64,000 nt of DNA from Steroidobacteraceae bacterium (GTDB taxonomy: Bacteria > Pseudomonadota > Gammaproteobacteria > Steroidobacterales > Steroidobacteraceae): positions 23,399 through 87,398 of the forward strand of contig JAHCAN010000011.1 of assembly GCA_019634915.1 (NCBI GenBank), in the 5' to 3' direction. The notes under the pieces were generated by a model. The model saw nothing but the letters and a program-made list of their open reading frames with translations. It ran no database searches and was not told where the DNA came from. Positions 39,077 through 47,209 of this stretch are shown piece after piece (within the stretch, counting starts at the first letter, position 1; the number at the start of each line of letters is the position of its first letter). The translations under genes were made by a program, and so were the position numbers.

Positions 39077-39121
39077 GCGGGCAGCCGCGCAGCCGGTCCC
39101 GGGCCGCGGCTGCCCGCTTTT
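39077..39121 (+). terminator. Intrinsic terminator of ahcY
   Basis: A perfect 13-bp stem, 39077-39089 (GCGGGCAGCCGCG) with 39105-39117, closes a 15-base loop and is followed by TTTTGTGT. It begins six bases after the ahcY stop. The remaining gap to 39273 holds nothing else I can assign apart from a GGAGG site for the next gene. Confidence 0.92.
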
Positions 39122-39272
39122 GTGTGATCGAGTTGGCAGCGCCGGAACACCGGTGGCCTGCCGCACATAATCCGGCCGCATTCCGTGAAATGGTTCGCGC
39201 CACGTCGCGGGTCGGCGACGGAGTATCCCCGTTGGTCCGCCGCATGGCGGTCACCACGGAGGCGTTACCGGA

Positions 39273-41051
39273 ATGCAAAGTCCAGGGGCGGCCGCGCATA
39301 CGCACTCCCACGTGGAGGGTTCGGGCGGTCAGGCGCGCGCGGCGCGCAAAGACGTCGTCATTTTCACTGCCGACGATGAATTCCTGCTGAGTCTCGGGCC
39401 GGCGATGGACGATCGCCACCGCTCGCGCACGACCGACGGCACCGGCGCCTGGACCGACACGGTCCGCGGCCGCGCGGGTGTCGCGCTCGTCGACGCGGCC
39501 ACGCTCGCGAATGCACCCGAGATCGTGCGCACGATGGAGGCGGAATTCCCCGCCCTCGCCCTCGTGGTCGTCGCACCGGCCGCCGCCCGCGCCCAGTGGT
39601 CGCTCGCGCTGACGCGCGGCTCGATCGCCCGGCTGCTCGATCGCGAGAGCCTGACGACCGAGGCGATCGCCGAGGCGCTCACCGTGGAGCCGCGCGCGCG
39701 TGCCGCGCAGGCCGCCGCAGGTGCGTCCGCGGCCGATGGCTCCCCGCCGGGCCGCGCCCGCGGCCTGCTGATTCCCGGCGCGATTCTCGCGGCCGTCGCA
39801 CTCGCGGGCGTGCTGTGGTTCGCATTCGCCGGCAAGGACGACGCACCGCCTCCGCCAGCCGGACCTGCCGCCAGCGAAGACGGCGCTGCCACGACCGCCC
39901 CGCCGCCGCCCGTCGCGACGGCGCCGGCCACCGAGACGCTGTCGGTCCCCGAACTGCTGTCCGCCGCGCGCGTCGCGTTCGGCGAGCGCCGCTACGTCGA
40001 GCCGGCGGGCAACAGCGCGCTCGATCTCTATGCACGCGCGCTCGCGGCGGACGCGGACAACGCCGAAGCGGATAACGGCGTGCAGCGTGTGGTCGCGATC
40101 GCGGTCGCGCAGCTGCAGGCCACGATCAAGTCGGGCCAGTTCGACGACGCCACCAGCCTGCTCGAGCGTCTGCATGCCGTCGCACCGGACGACCCGGCAC
40201 TCGCCACCGCCGCGCAGGAACTCGCGGCGGCGCGCCCGAAGTGGCTCGCCACGCGCGCGCGCGAGGCGATCGCCGCCGACCAGTTGCAGACCGCCGAGCG
40301 GCTGATCGGCGAGCTCGCCGCGCTCGGCGCCGACAAGGCCACGCTGCAGGAGCTGCGGCGCGGCGTGGACGCCCGGCGCCGTGACTCCGACCTGTCGCGC
40401 GCGCTGGCCGACGCACGCGCCTCGCTGACCGGCGCCTCGTTGCTCGACGGCTCGGCGTCGGGGCCGCGCGCGCGGCTCACAGCACTGCAGCAGATCGACC
40501 GCCGCAATGCGCAGGTCGTCGCATTCCAGCGCGACTACCAGGCAGCGCTGACGCGCGGCGGCCGCGAGGCCATCCGCGCGGGCAATTTCGACGGCGCCGA
40601 AAAACTGCTGGCCGCCGCGGCCGATCTCGGCAATTCGCGCGACGTCGCCGACGCGCGCAAGGAGCTGCAGACCGCGCGCGATGCGAGCGCCGAACGTGAG
40701 CAGCAGCAGCGCGCCGAGGCCGCCCGGCAGCGGGCGGAGCGCAGCACGCAGACGGCCGCGGCACCGCTGCCGCCGCCGAAGATGCCGAAGGCCAAGCGCC
40801 GCAGCGCACCGAAATATCCGCCGGCCGCCGAGCGCGACGGCATCGAGGGGGCGGTCGTCGTCGAGTTCTCGCTGACGCCCGAGGGGCGTACCCGCGACAT
40901 CGCGGTGATCGAGTCGACGCCACCCGGCGTCTTCGACGAGGCCGCCGTCGAGGCCGTGAGCAGCTGGCGCTTCGAGTCGATCAGCGCGGCCGACGCCGCG
41001 CGGCTGCCGCGCAGCTCGGTCCGCCTCGCCTTCAGGATCGGAGAGCAGTGA
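39273..41051 (+). CDS. TonB C-terminal domain protein with pseudo-receiver N-terminus
   Basis: Predicted inner-membrane protein of a signalling module; exact role unknown. The 592-residue product (GGAGG ten bases before ATG 39273) has a cytoplasmic receiver-like domain (about 26-140: KDVVIFTADDEFLLSL, GVALVDAATL, LALVVVAP, ARLLDRE) lacking the usual acidic pocket and Lys, one membrane helix (about 165-185, LLIPGAILAAVALAGVLWFAF), a Pro/Ala linker, helical repeats with coiled-coil (about 215-490, ending AEREQQQRAEAARQRAE) and a TonB C-terminal fold (about 505-592: PKYPPAAERDGIEGAVVVEF and VSSWRFESI). The stop overlaps the kinase gene. A TonB fold coupled to receiver-like sequence is unusual. 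Confidence 0.75.
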   Translation: MQSPGAAAHTHSHVEGSGGQARAARKDVVIFTADDEFLLSLGPAMDDRHRSRTTDGTGAWTDTVRGRAGVALVDAATLANAPEIVRTMEAEFPALALVVVAPAAARAQWSLALTRGSIARLLDRESLTTEAIAEALTVEPRARAAQAAAGASAADGSPPGRARGLLIPGAILAAVALAGVLWFAFAGKDDAPPPPAGPAASEDGAATTAPPPPVATAPATETLSVPELLSAARVAFGERRYVEPAGNSALDLYARALAADADNAEADNGVQRVVAIAVAQLQATIKSGQFDDATSLLERLHAVAPDDPALATAAQELAAARPKWLATRAREAIAADQLQTAERLIGELAALGADKATLQELRRGVDARRRDSDLSRALADARASLTGASLLDGSASGPRARLTALQQIDRRNAQVVAFQRDYQAALTRGGREAIRAGNFDGAEKLLAAAADLGNSRDVADARKELQTARDASAEREQQQRAEAARQRAERSTQTAAAPLPPPKMPKAKRRSAPKYPPAAERDGIEGAVVVEFSLTPEGRTRDIAVIESTPPGVFDEAAVEAVSSWRFESISAADAARLPRSSVRLAFRIGEQ

Positions 41052-43207
41052 TGAAACGCAGGCGCTACGACTTCGATCTCGCACAGCTGCTGCCGGTGGC
41101 GGTTGCGACGACATTCGCCGCGGTGCTGACCGTGCTGCTGACGCTCGGCATCCAGCGCGCATCACAGCTGCAATCGGCCTCGAGCGCGCTGCAGCTCGCC
41201 TCCGAGCTGCGCTCACTGCCGCAGTACTTCGGCACCGAACTGACGCTCGTGCAGCGCGGCCTCGAGTCGCGCACCTTCGTTGGCGAGCCGCTGCAGGAGA
41301 TCGCGACGGCCCGTGACGGTTTCGACAAGGCGCTCGAGCGCATCGACGCCGAGCTGCTGGCGGCCGGCCTCGGCAGCACGGTCGAGATCCAGCGCATCCG
41401 CGGCGCGCTCGACGCGGCCTGGGCGCGGTTCGCGCCGCTGCTCAGCGCGGTGACCGGGCACACCGGCGCGCCGTATGCCGACACGCTGTCCGGCTCGCGG
41501 CTGAACGCGACGGGCCGCGCGCTGAAGGGCGACGTCGACGCCGCGCTCGCCGCGCAGGCCGACTCGGTGCGCGACGTCGGCGGCGCGCTCAAGGATCTCG
41601 CCGCGGGCCTGCAGGACGCGGTCGGCGACCGCGGCCGCAGCTTGCGCAGCTTCCTGCTGATCGGCGCTGCCGTGGCGGGCCTGCTGCTCGTGCTGATGCT
41701 GTACTTCTCGCTGCGCTCGCGGCGTGCCTCGGCGGACGCGCGGCGCGCCGAGCGCCAGGTGGCGGACATCCTCGGCACGGTGCGCGAGGGCCTGTTCCTG
41801 CTCGACCGCAACCTCTCGCTCGGCGCCGTGTACTCGGCATCGCTGCCGCGCATCCTGCACACCGACGCCGTGCGCGACCGCGCCTTCGAGGATCTGCTGC
41901 GCCCGCTCGTGCCGGCCAAGACGCTCGCGACCGCGATGAAGTTCGTCAACCTGCTGTGGAAGGAGAAGGTGCACGAGGACCTGATCGACACGGTCAATCC
42001 GCTGAACCAGATCGAGGTGCAGTTCGCGCGCAGCGGCGGCGGCACCGAGTCGCGCTTCCTGTCGTTCGCGTTCAAGCGCGTCAAGGGCGGCGGCGCGCAG
42101 GGCGAGCATCTGCTCGGCATCGTCACCGACATCACCGACCGCGTGCAGATCGCGCGCGAGCTCGAGCAGTCGAAGGCCGACAACCAGGCACAGCTCGATC
42201 TCGTGATGCAGCTGCTGCGGGTGCCGTTCGCGCAGCTGCAGTCGTTCGTGCAGGACGCGGACATGGCGCTGCGCAAGAGCAACGCGATCCTGAAGCAGCC
42301 GGGGCGCGAGGCGACCGAGCTGCGCGCCAAGCTCAACGGCGTGTTCCGCGAAGTGCACACCGTCAAGGGCGAGGCCGGCGCGCTCGGCCTCGCGTCGATC
42401 GCCGCGCGCCTGCACCAGCTCGAGGAGAGCCTCGCGGCACTGCGCGAGAAGAGCCAGGTCGACGGCAACGACTTCATTCCGGTCGTCGTGCGGCTCGATG
42501 AGCTGATGTCGCATCTCGCCGGCATCGGCCAGTTCGCCGACCGTCTCGCCGAGGTGCAGCCGAAGGGCGACACGATGCGCTCGATCGTGCCGCCGCTGCT
42601 CGCGAACCAGGTCATCGGCGCGGACGCCGAGCCGCCGCTCGAGCAGCTGCTCGCGCAGGTCGTGCGCGACAGCGCCGCGGCGCAGGGCAAGCGCGCCGCG
42701 CTGCAATGCCGGGGGCTGCAGGACATTCCGCCGGCCTACCGCAAGGCCGTGCACGACATCACGATCCACATGGCGCGCAACGCCGTCGTGCACGGCATCG
42801 AGGCCCCCGAGGGCCGCGCGGCGGCGAGCAAGCACGACACCGCGGCGGTGCGCGTGAGCTTCGAGCAGAGCGGCAGCGAAGGTTACGTGCTCACCGTCGA
42901 GGACGACGGCCAGGGCCTGCCGTACGAGCGCATCCTCGACACCGCGCTGCGCAAGGGGCTCGTCTCGCCCGCCGATGCGGCGCGCATGGAGCGCCCCGCC
43001 GTCTACGGCCTGATCTTCCGGTCGGGCTTCTCGACCGCCGAACAGGTGACCGAACACGCCGGCCGCGGCGTCGGCCTCGACGCGGTAAGCCAGACGGTGC
43101 GCGAACTCGGCGGCTCGATCGGCATCGCGACCGCCGAGGGCAAGTTCACGCGCTTTCGCATGAAGCTGCCCCGCGCCGAAACGCCCGCGGCGACGCATGC
43201 GGCGTAG
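41051..43207 (+). CDS. Membrane-bound CheA-like HPt histidine kinase
   Basis: Predicted histidine kinase of CheA-like design. The 718-residue product has a membrane helix at about 12-34, a periplasmic helical region, a second helix (about 200-219), a short coiled coil and a PAS-like domain (about 235-368, ending LLGIVTDITDRVQIAREL). Then comes an HPt domain with His436 in VFREVHTVKGEAGALG and a CheA-type ATPase with N-box HMARNAVVHGIE (Asn577), G1 VEDDGQGL and G2 GRGVGLDAV. No CheW-like P5 or CheY-binding P2 domain is present. ATG 41051 is favoured over GTG 41048 because of its GGAGAG spacing. Confidence 0.85.
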   Translation: MKRRRYDFDLAQLLPVAVATTFAAVLTVLLTLGIQRASQLQSASSALQLASELRSLPQYFGTELTLVQRGLESRTFVGEPLQEIATARDGFDKALERIDAELLAAGLGSTVEIQRIRGALDAAWARFAPLLSAVTGHTGAPYADTLSGSRLNATGRALKGDVDAALAAQADSVRDVGGALKDLAAGLQDAVGDRGRSLRSFLLIGAAVAGLLLVLMLYFSLRSRRASADARRAERQVADILGTVREGLFLLDRNLSLGAVYSASLPRILHTDAVRDRAFEDLLRPLVPAKTLATAMKFVNLLWKEKVHEDLIDTVNPLNQIEVQFARSGGGTESRFLSFAFKRVKGGGAQGEHLLGIVTDITDRVQIARELEQSKADNQAQLDLVMQLLRVPFAQLQSFVQDADMALRKSNAILKQPGREATELRAKLNGVFREVHTVKGEAGALGLASIAARLHQLEESLAALREKSQVDGNDFIPVVVRLDELMSHLAGIGQFADRLAEVQPKGDTMRSIVPPLLANQVIGADAEPPLEQLLAQVVRDSAAAQGKRAALQCRGLQDIPPAYRKAVHDITIHMARNAVVHGIEAPEGRAAASKHDTAAVRVSFEQSGSEGYVLTVEDDGQGLPYERILDTALRKGLVSPADAARMERPAVYGLIFRSGFSTAEQVTEHAGRGVGLDAVSQTVRELGGSIGIATAEGKFTRFRMKLPRAETPAATHAA

Positions 43208-43213
43208 GCGGCC

Positions 43214-43591
43214 ATGAACGCGACGCGCGCACACCGCCTGATGATCGTCGACGACTCGAACGTCATGCGTCGCAAGATCGAGCGCTCGCAGGACATTCCG
43301 AACGTCGAGATCGTCGGCACGGCCGGCAACGGCCACGAGGCGCTCGCATTGCACGCCGAGGCGCGCCCGACGCTCGTGACGATGGACCTGACGATGCCCG
43401 AGATGGACGGCATCGAGTGCGTCGAGCAGCTCGTCGGGCGTGACCCCGACATCCGCATTCTCGTGATCTCGGCGCTCGCCGACAAGGCGACGGCGATCGA
43501 GGCGCTCGAGAAGGGCGCGAGCGGCTTCCTGTGCAAGCCTTTCACCGAGCGGCAGCTGAACGATGCGCTCGTCAAGCTGATCGAGTCCTGA
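43214..43591 (+). CDS. CheY-like response regulator
   Basis: Stand-alone receiver domain, 125 residues. The acidic pair is Asp13-Asp14 (IVDDSN), the phosphoacceptor Asp58 (TMDLTMPEMDG), the switch Ser86 (VISAL) and Lys108 (CKPF), all intact, so it should be phosphorylated, most likely by the kinase encoded 6 bp upstream. No output domain is present, so it acts by protein-protein contact. Confidence 0.92.
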   Translation: MNATRAHRLMIVDDSNVMRRKIERSQDIPNVEIVGTAGNGHEALALHAEARPTLVTMDLTMPEMDGIECVEQLVGRDPDIRILVISALADKATAIEALEKGASGFLCKPFTERQLNDALVKLIES

Positions 43592-43600
43592 GCGGCCGCG

Positions 43601-44050
43601 ATGTCACTGCAACGCGAAATCGGCACATTCGTCTCGGCGGTGCTCAACTACTTCGACACCGCCGTGCAGCAGGCGGCGGTGGTCGGCACGCCCTATCTCG
43701 CGCTCGGCAAGCCGCCCGACATCTTCGACTACACCGGCATGATCCGCATTTCCGGCAAGAAGAAGGGCGTCGTCTATTTCACCGCGCCGAAGGGCATGCT
43801 GTCGGTGATGCTGATGCGCATGCAGGAAACCGACATGAGCGACGCGAACCTGCGCGATCTCGTCGGCGAGGTCGCGAACACGCTGTCGGGCAACGCGCGC
43901 AAGGACTTCGGCCGCAACTTCATCATCTCGACCCCGTCGGTCGTCACCGGCACCTCGACGACGATCGGCCACTCGCCCGACACGCGCCCGATCGTCGTGC
44001 CGATCGACTGGCGCACCTACCACGCGAACCTCGTAGTCTGCCTGAACTAG
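43601..44050 (+). CDS. CheX-like CheY-P phosphatase
   Basis: Predicted phosphatase that resets the adjacent regulator. The 149-residue product carries a D-x3-E-x2-N signature of the CheC/CheX/FliY family in RDLVGEVANTLSGNARKDFG (Asp86, Glu90, Asn93), with the conserved GN following, and beta strands VVYFTAPKGMLSVML and IVVPIDWRTYHANLVVCLN. It follows the CheY gene by nine bases. No methyl-accepting protein, CheW, CheR or CheB is encoded nearby. It is followed by repeat copy 3. Confidence 0.85.
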   Translation: MSLQREIGTFVSAVLNYFDTAVQQAAVVGTPYLALGKPPDIFDYTGMIRISGKKKGVVYFTAPKGMLSVMLMRMQETDMSDANLRDLVGEVANTLSGNARKDFGRNFIISTPSVVTGTSTTIGHSPDTRPIVVPIDWRTYHANLVVCLN

Positions 44051-44076
44051 GGCAGAACCCGCGCGGACCTCAGCCG

Positions 44077-44262
44077 GAGCGCCAGCGCCGCGGCTCCGGG
44101 GGCCGGGCGAGTCGAGCGCGGCTTCTTCGAAGCCGTGCCCTCACCGCGGCGGCGCTCGGCGAAGTGGAACTTCAGTGACGGAGGCCTCGCGGTCGCCTCG
44201 CTTTGCCCGCCGCGGCTCGGCGCTCTCCACGCCCGGCCCCCGGAGCCGCGGCGCTGGCGCTC
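44077..44262. repeat. Convergent-junction repeat, copy 3 (inverted): structured core between 33-bp perfect inverted arms
   Basis: In the 247-bp gap between the CheX-like and methyltransferase genes, 44077-44109 is the exact reverse complement of 44230-44262 (33/33). The core, 44111-44229, is in the opposite orientation to copies 1 and 2 and more diverged, but shares the terminal blocks (TGGAGAGCGCCGAG and GCGCTCGAC read on the minus strand) and the GAGGGCACGGC segment. On the plus strand, 44116-44125 and 44129-44138 form a 10-bp triloop hairpin with one G.U. Positions 44144-44151 pair with 44208-44215. Arms are unrelated to the other copies. Confidence 0.85.
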
Positions 44263-44297
44263 GCGCAGTGATCCACGCAGGCTCGTACCCGGCAGCT

Positions 44298-44963
44298 TCA
44301 GCCGCGCTTGCGCGCGAGCAGCAGGCCGTCGCCGATCGGCACCAGCGAGATGTCGACGCGCGCATCGTCGCGCGCGCGATCGTTCAGGGCCCGGATCGCG
44401 TTGGTCTCGGTATCCTGCACCGTGGGATCCGCGACGTCGCCGCCCCACAGCACGTTGTCGACCGCGAGCAGTCCGCCGGGGCGCAGCAGCTCGACGACGC
44501 GCTCGTAGTAGGCGACATAGTTCGTCTTGTCGGCATCGATGAACGCGAAATCGAACGACGAGCCGTGGCCGTCCGCGAGCAGGCCGTCGAGCGTCGCAAG
44601 CGCGGGTGCGAGCCGCAGGTCGATGCGCGAGTCGACGCCGGCCTCGGCCCAGAAGCGCCGCGCGATCGCGGTCCATTCGGCGCTCACGTCGCAGGCGACG
44701 ATCCGGCCGTCACCCGGCATCGCGAGGGCCACCGCGAGCGCGGAGTAACCGGTGAAGGTGCCGACCTCGAGGCAGCGCCGCGCATCGATCAGGCGCACCA
44801 GCAACTGCAGCAGCTGGCCCTGCTCGGGCGCGATCTGCATGCTCGCCTGCGGCATCTTGGCGGTGAGCTGGCGCAGCCGGGCGAGCACCGCGGCCTCGCG
44901 CACCGTGTTTTCGACGAGATAGCGCTGCAGGCGCTCGTTCATTGCAAGGGTCGTATTGGTCAT
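44298..44963 (-). CDS. O-methyltransferase family protein (CCoAOMT-like)
   Basis: SAM-dependent methyltransferase related to catechol and caffeoyl-CoA O-methyltransferases. The 221-residue protein has MQIAPEQGQLLQLLVRLIDARRCLEVGTFTGYSALAVALAMP split over residues about 53-93 (SAM loop VGTFTGYS), ACDVSAEW, FAFIDADKTNYVAYYERVVELL (metal-binding Asp) and LAVDNVLWGGDV. Substrate unknown. It is divergent from cpdA across 136 bp. Confidence 0.9.
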   Translation of the reverse strand: MTNTTLAMNERLQRYLVENTVREAAVLARLRQLTAKMPQASMQIAPEQGQLLQLLVRLIDARRCLEVGTFTGYSALAVALAMPGDGRIVACDVSAEWTAIARRFWAEAGVDSRIDLRLAPALATLDGLLADGHGSSFDFAFIDADKTNYVAYYERVVELLRPGGLLAVDNVLWGGDVADPTVQDTETNAIRALNDRARDDARVDISLVPIGDGLLLARKRG

Positions 44964-45099
44964 ATGCCGGGGCCTCTGTGGTCTGCTTCACAATATCACG
45001 CACGCACCGGTGCGGCGGCGCACGGCGTCGGCGAACGCCGACGCGCTTTGTCGGAACCCGGTCACTTTGGCACCGTGGGGGCTTTGCTACCATCCGCGC

Positions 45100-45852
45100 G
45101 TGACGGCGCGACTCATCCAGTTGACCGATCCGCACCTGTACGGCGACGCCGCCGCGACACTACGCGGCATCGCGACCCTGCCGGCGCTCGAGCGCGCGCT
45201 CGCGCACGCGCTCGCGCATCACGGGGACGCCGCCGCGATACTCGTGACCGGTGATCTCGTGCAGGACGATCCCGGCGGCTACGCCCACATCCGCCACCTG
45301 TTCGGCCGCCTCGGCAAACCGGTCTACTGCATCGCCGGCAACCACGACCTCGTCGGGCCGATGCACGCTGCGCTCGCCGGCGCGCCGTTCCAGATCGACG
45401 GACACTTCGACATCGGGCGCTGGCGCGTCGTGCTGCTCGACAGCTCGGTGCCCGGCACCGCGAGCGGGCGGCTCGCCGCGGACACGCTCGCCCGCCTCGA
45501 TGCCACGCTCGGCGCCGCGGCCGGTCGCGCCGCGCTCGTCTGCCTGCATCATCATCCGGTCGACATGGACAGCCTGTGGCTCGACCAGGTCGGCCTCGGC
45601 AACCGCGACGAGTTCCTGGCGGTGATCGACCGGCACCCGCAGGTGCGCGCGATCCTGTGGGGGCACGTGCACCAGGAGTACGACGGCGCGCGCGGCGGCG
45701 TGCGGCTGCTGGCGACGCCGGCGACCTGCGCGCAGTTCCTGCCGCACGCGGCGCAGTTCGCGATCGACCCGAAGCCGCCGGCGTATCGCGTGCTCACGCT
45801 GCACGACGACGGGCGGATCGACACGCAGGTCGAGTGGCTGGCGCCGGCATGA
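45100..45852 (+). CDS. cpdA: 3',5'-cyclic-AMP phosphodiesterase CpdA-like
   Basis: Class III metallophosphoesterase predicted to hydrolyse cAMP. The 250-residue product starts at GTG 45100 (TARLIQLTDPHLYGD). Metal ligands are visible: Asp10 and His12 (TDPHL), TGDLVQDD, AGNHDLVGPM, the HHHPVDMDS block and WGHVHQEYD. Upstream TACCAT with TTTGGC at 16 bp could be a promoter. An in-frame ATG at 44956 would overlap the divergent gene and add unrelated residues. Coupled to the following gene by ATGA overlap. Confidence 0.88.
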   Translation: MTARLIQLTDPHLYGDAAATLRGIATLPALERALAHALAHHGDAAAILVTGDLVQDDPGGYAHIRHLFGRLGKPVYCIAGNHDLVGPMHAALAGAPFQIDGHFDIGRWRVVLLDSSVPGTASGRLAADTLARLDATLGAAAGRAALVCLHHHPVDMDSLWLDQVGLGNRDEFLAVIDRHPQVRAILWGHVHQEYDGARGGVRLLATPATCAQFLPHAAQFAIDPKPPAYRVLTLHDDGRIDTQVEWLAPA

Positions 45853-46733
45853 ACCGCCCCGCCCTCGCCGCGCTGGCGGTACTCGCGCTGCTGCTCGCCC
45901 CCGGCGCGCGCGCCGACGGCAGCGGCGGCCCGGTATGGGTCCTGAAGGGATCCGGTGGCGGCACGGTTTACCTCGCCGGATCGGTGCACGCGCTCGATGC
46001 CACGCGCAGCGCGCTGCCGGCCGCGTTCGAGATCGCGTATCGCGATGCCGAACGGCTCGTGATGGAAATCGACTTCGACGACCTCGACGAGACCGCCATC
46101 GCCGCGTTCATGGCGTCGCACGCCGTGTTCGACGGCGAGGAGACCCTGCGCACCGTGCTCGGCCCCGAGCGCTTCGAGCGACTCGACCGCGGGGCGCGTG
46201 CGCTCGGCCTGCCGCTCGACAGCGTAGCCATGCTCGAGCCGTGGGCAGTCGCGATCACGCTGACCCAGCTGCAGCTCGTGCGGATGGGCCTCGACCCGGC
46301 CAAGGGAGTCGAGCAGCAGTTCGTCGCGCGTGCGCGCGCCGATGCGAAACCGATCACCGGGCTCGAAACGGTCGAGGCCCAGCTGGGCACGCTCGACGGC
46401 CTGTCCTACGCCGACCAGGCACGGTTCCTCGAACTGACGATCGACGACATCGACCGGATGCCGGCCGAGCTCGAGCGGATGCTCGCGGCGTGGCAGCGCG
46501 CCGATCTCGCGACGCTCGAGGGCATGCTGCTCGACGAGTACGAGCGCTTCCCCGCGCTGTTCACGCCGCTCGTCGATGCGCGCAACCGGCTCTGGCTGCC
46601 GCAGATCGAGGCGCTGCTCGAGCGATCCGACGACACGCTGGTGATCGTCGGCGCGCTGCACCTCGTGGGTCGCGACGGGCTGCTCGCAATGCTCGAGCGC
46701 GCTGGCCTGAAGCCAACCCCCCTGCCCCCCTGA
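45849..46733 (+). CDS. TraB/GumN family protein
   Basis: Exported protein of the TraB/GumN superfamily, which is related to Tiki-type peptidases; role unproven. The 294-residue product has a Sec signal (LAVLALLLAPGARA|DG), the conserved PVWVLKGSGGGTVYLAGSVHALD opening with a GxxH, YRDAERLVMEIDFDD and a C-terminal second GxxH in VIVGALHLVGRDGLLAML. ATG 45849 overlaps the cpdA stop. The stop codon lies in the loop of a C6/G6 hairpin. Confidence 0.85.
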   Translation: MNRPALAALAVLALLLAPGARADGSGGPVWVLKGSGGGTVYLAGSVHALDATRSALPAAFEIAYRDAERLVMEIDFDDLDETAIAAFMASHAVFDGEETLRTVLGPERFERLDRGARALGLPLDSVAMLEPWAVAITLTQLQLVRMGLDPAKGVEQQFVARARADAKPITGLETVEAQLGTLDGLSYADQARFLELTIDDIDRMPAELERMLAAWQRADLATLEGMLLDEYERFPALFTPLVDARNRLWLPQIEALLERSDDTLVIVGALHLVGRDGLLAMLERAGLKPTPLPP

Positions 46734-46741
46734 AAGGGGGG
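46725..46741. terminator. C6/G6 hairpin shared by convergent gene ends
   Basis: CCCCCCTGAAAGGGGGG is a perfect 6-bp stem whose loop contains the TGA stop of the TraB/GumN gene. A second C6 block (46717-46722) and a G7 run (46747-46753) extend the symmetry on both sides. No U-tract follows. It probably limits read-through from both genes; function is inferred. Confidence 0.5.
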
Positions 46742-46742
46742 A

Positions 46743-47117
46743 TTAAGGGGGGGTAGATACGTAGCGGTTGCGGGTCACGCGCTGTTCAGCGGTGATCCTG
46801 CCCAGCCGCTCGAGGCGTGCCTCGATCGCGGTGAGCGAGCGCTCGTGATGTGTCGCGATCGCGGACAACGGCACTCCGGCCGCGAATGCGGCGATCAGCT
46901 CGCTCTCCTCTTCGGGTGTCCACGGCTGGCCCACCTTGGCGGCGGGCGGCGAGCGCGGCTGTGTGGCGTGCTGCTCGAGCGCGGCGGCTCCGGCGCGCAG
47001 CGCTTCGCTGATCGACGGCTGCTGCCAGATGCCCGTGGCGTCGAGTTCCTCGCCCGAGGACGGATCGACGCCCTTCGCGAGTGCGCTCAGCACTTCGGCC
47101 GGGGATTGCGTGACCAT
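46743..47117 (-). CDS. Small SANT/HTH-like domain protein of unknown function
   Basis: A 124-residue product, not assigned to a named family. ATG 47117 has GGGAGG eight bases upstream. The N-terminal half (SPAEVLSALAKGVDPSSGEELDATGIWQQPSISEALRAGAAALE) resembles a module I recall from other proteobacterial hypothetical proteins; the C-terminal half (about 72-110, QPWTPEEESELIAAFAAGVPLSAIA followed by RSLTAIEARLERLGRI) is a Myb/SANT-like helix-turn-helix. DNA binding is plausible, not shown. It is convergent with the TraB/GumN gene nine bases away. Confidence 0.8.
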   Translation of the reverse strand: MVTQSPAEVLSALAKGVDPSSGEELDATGIWQQPSISEALRAGAAALEQHATQPRSPPAAKVGQPWTPEEESELIAAFAAGVPLSAIATHHERSLTAIEARLERLGRITAEQRVTRNRYVSTPP

Positions 47118-47209
47118 GGCGATACCCTCCCGTGTGTGCGAGGAAGTGTCACGGCGGTCCCGGCAAGGCGCCAGCGCACTATCGCGTGCGTTTGTGCAGA
47201 ATCGGCGCC

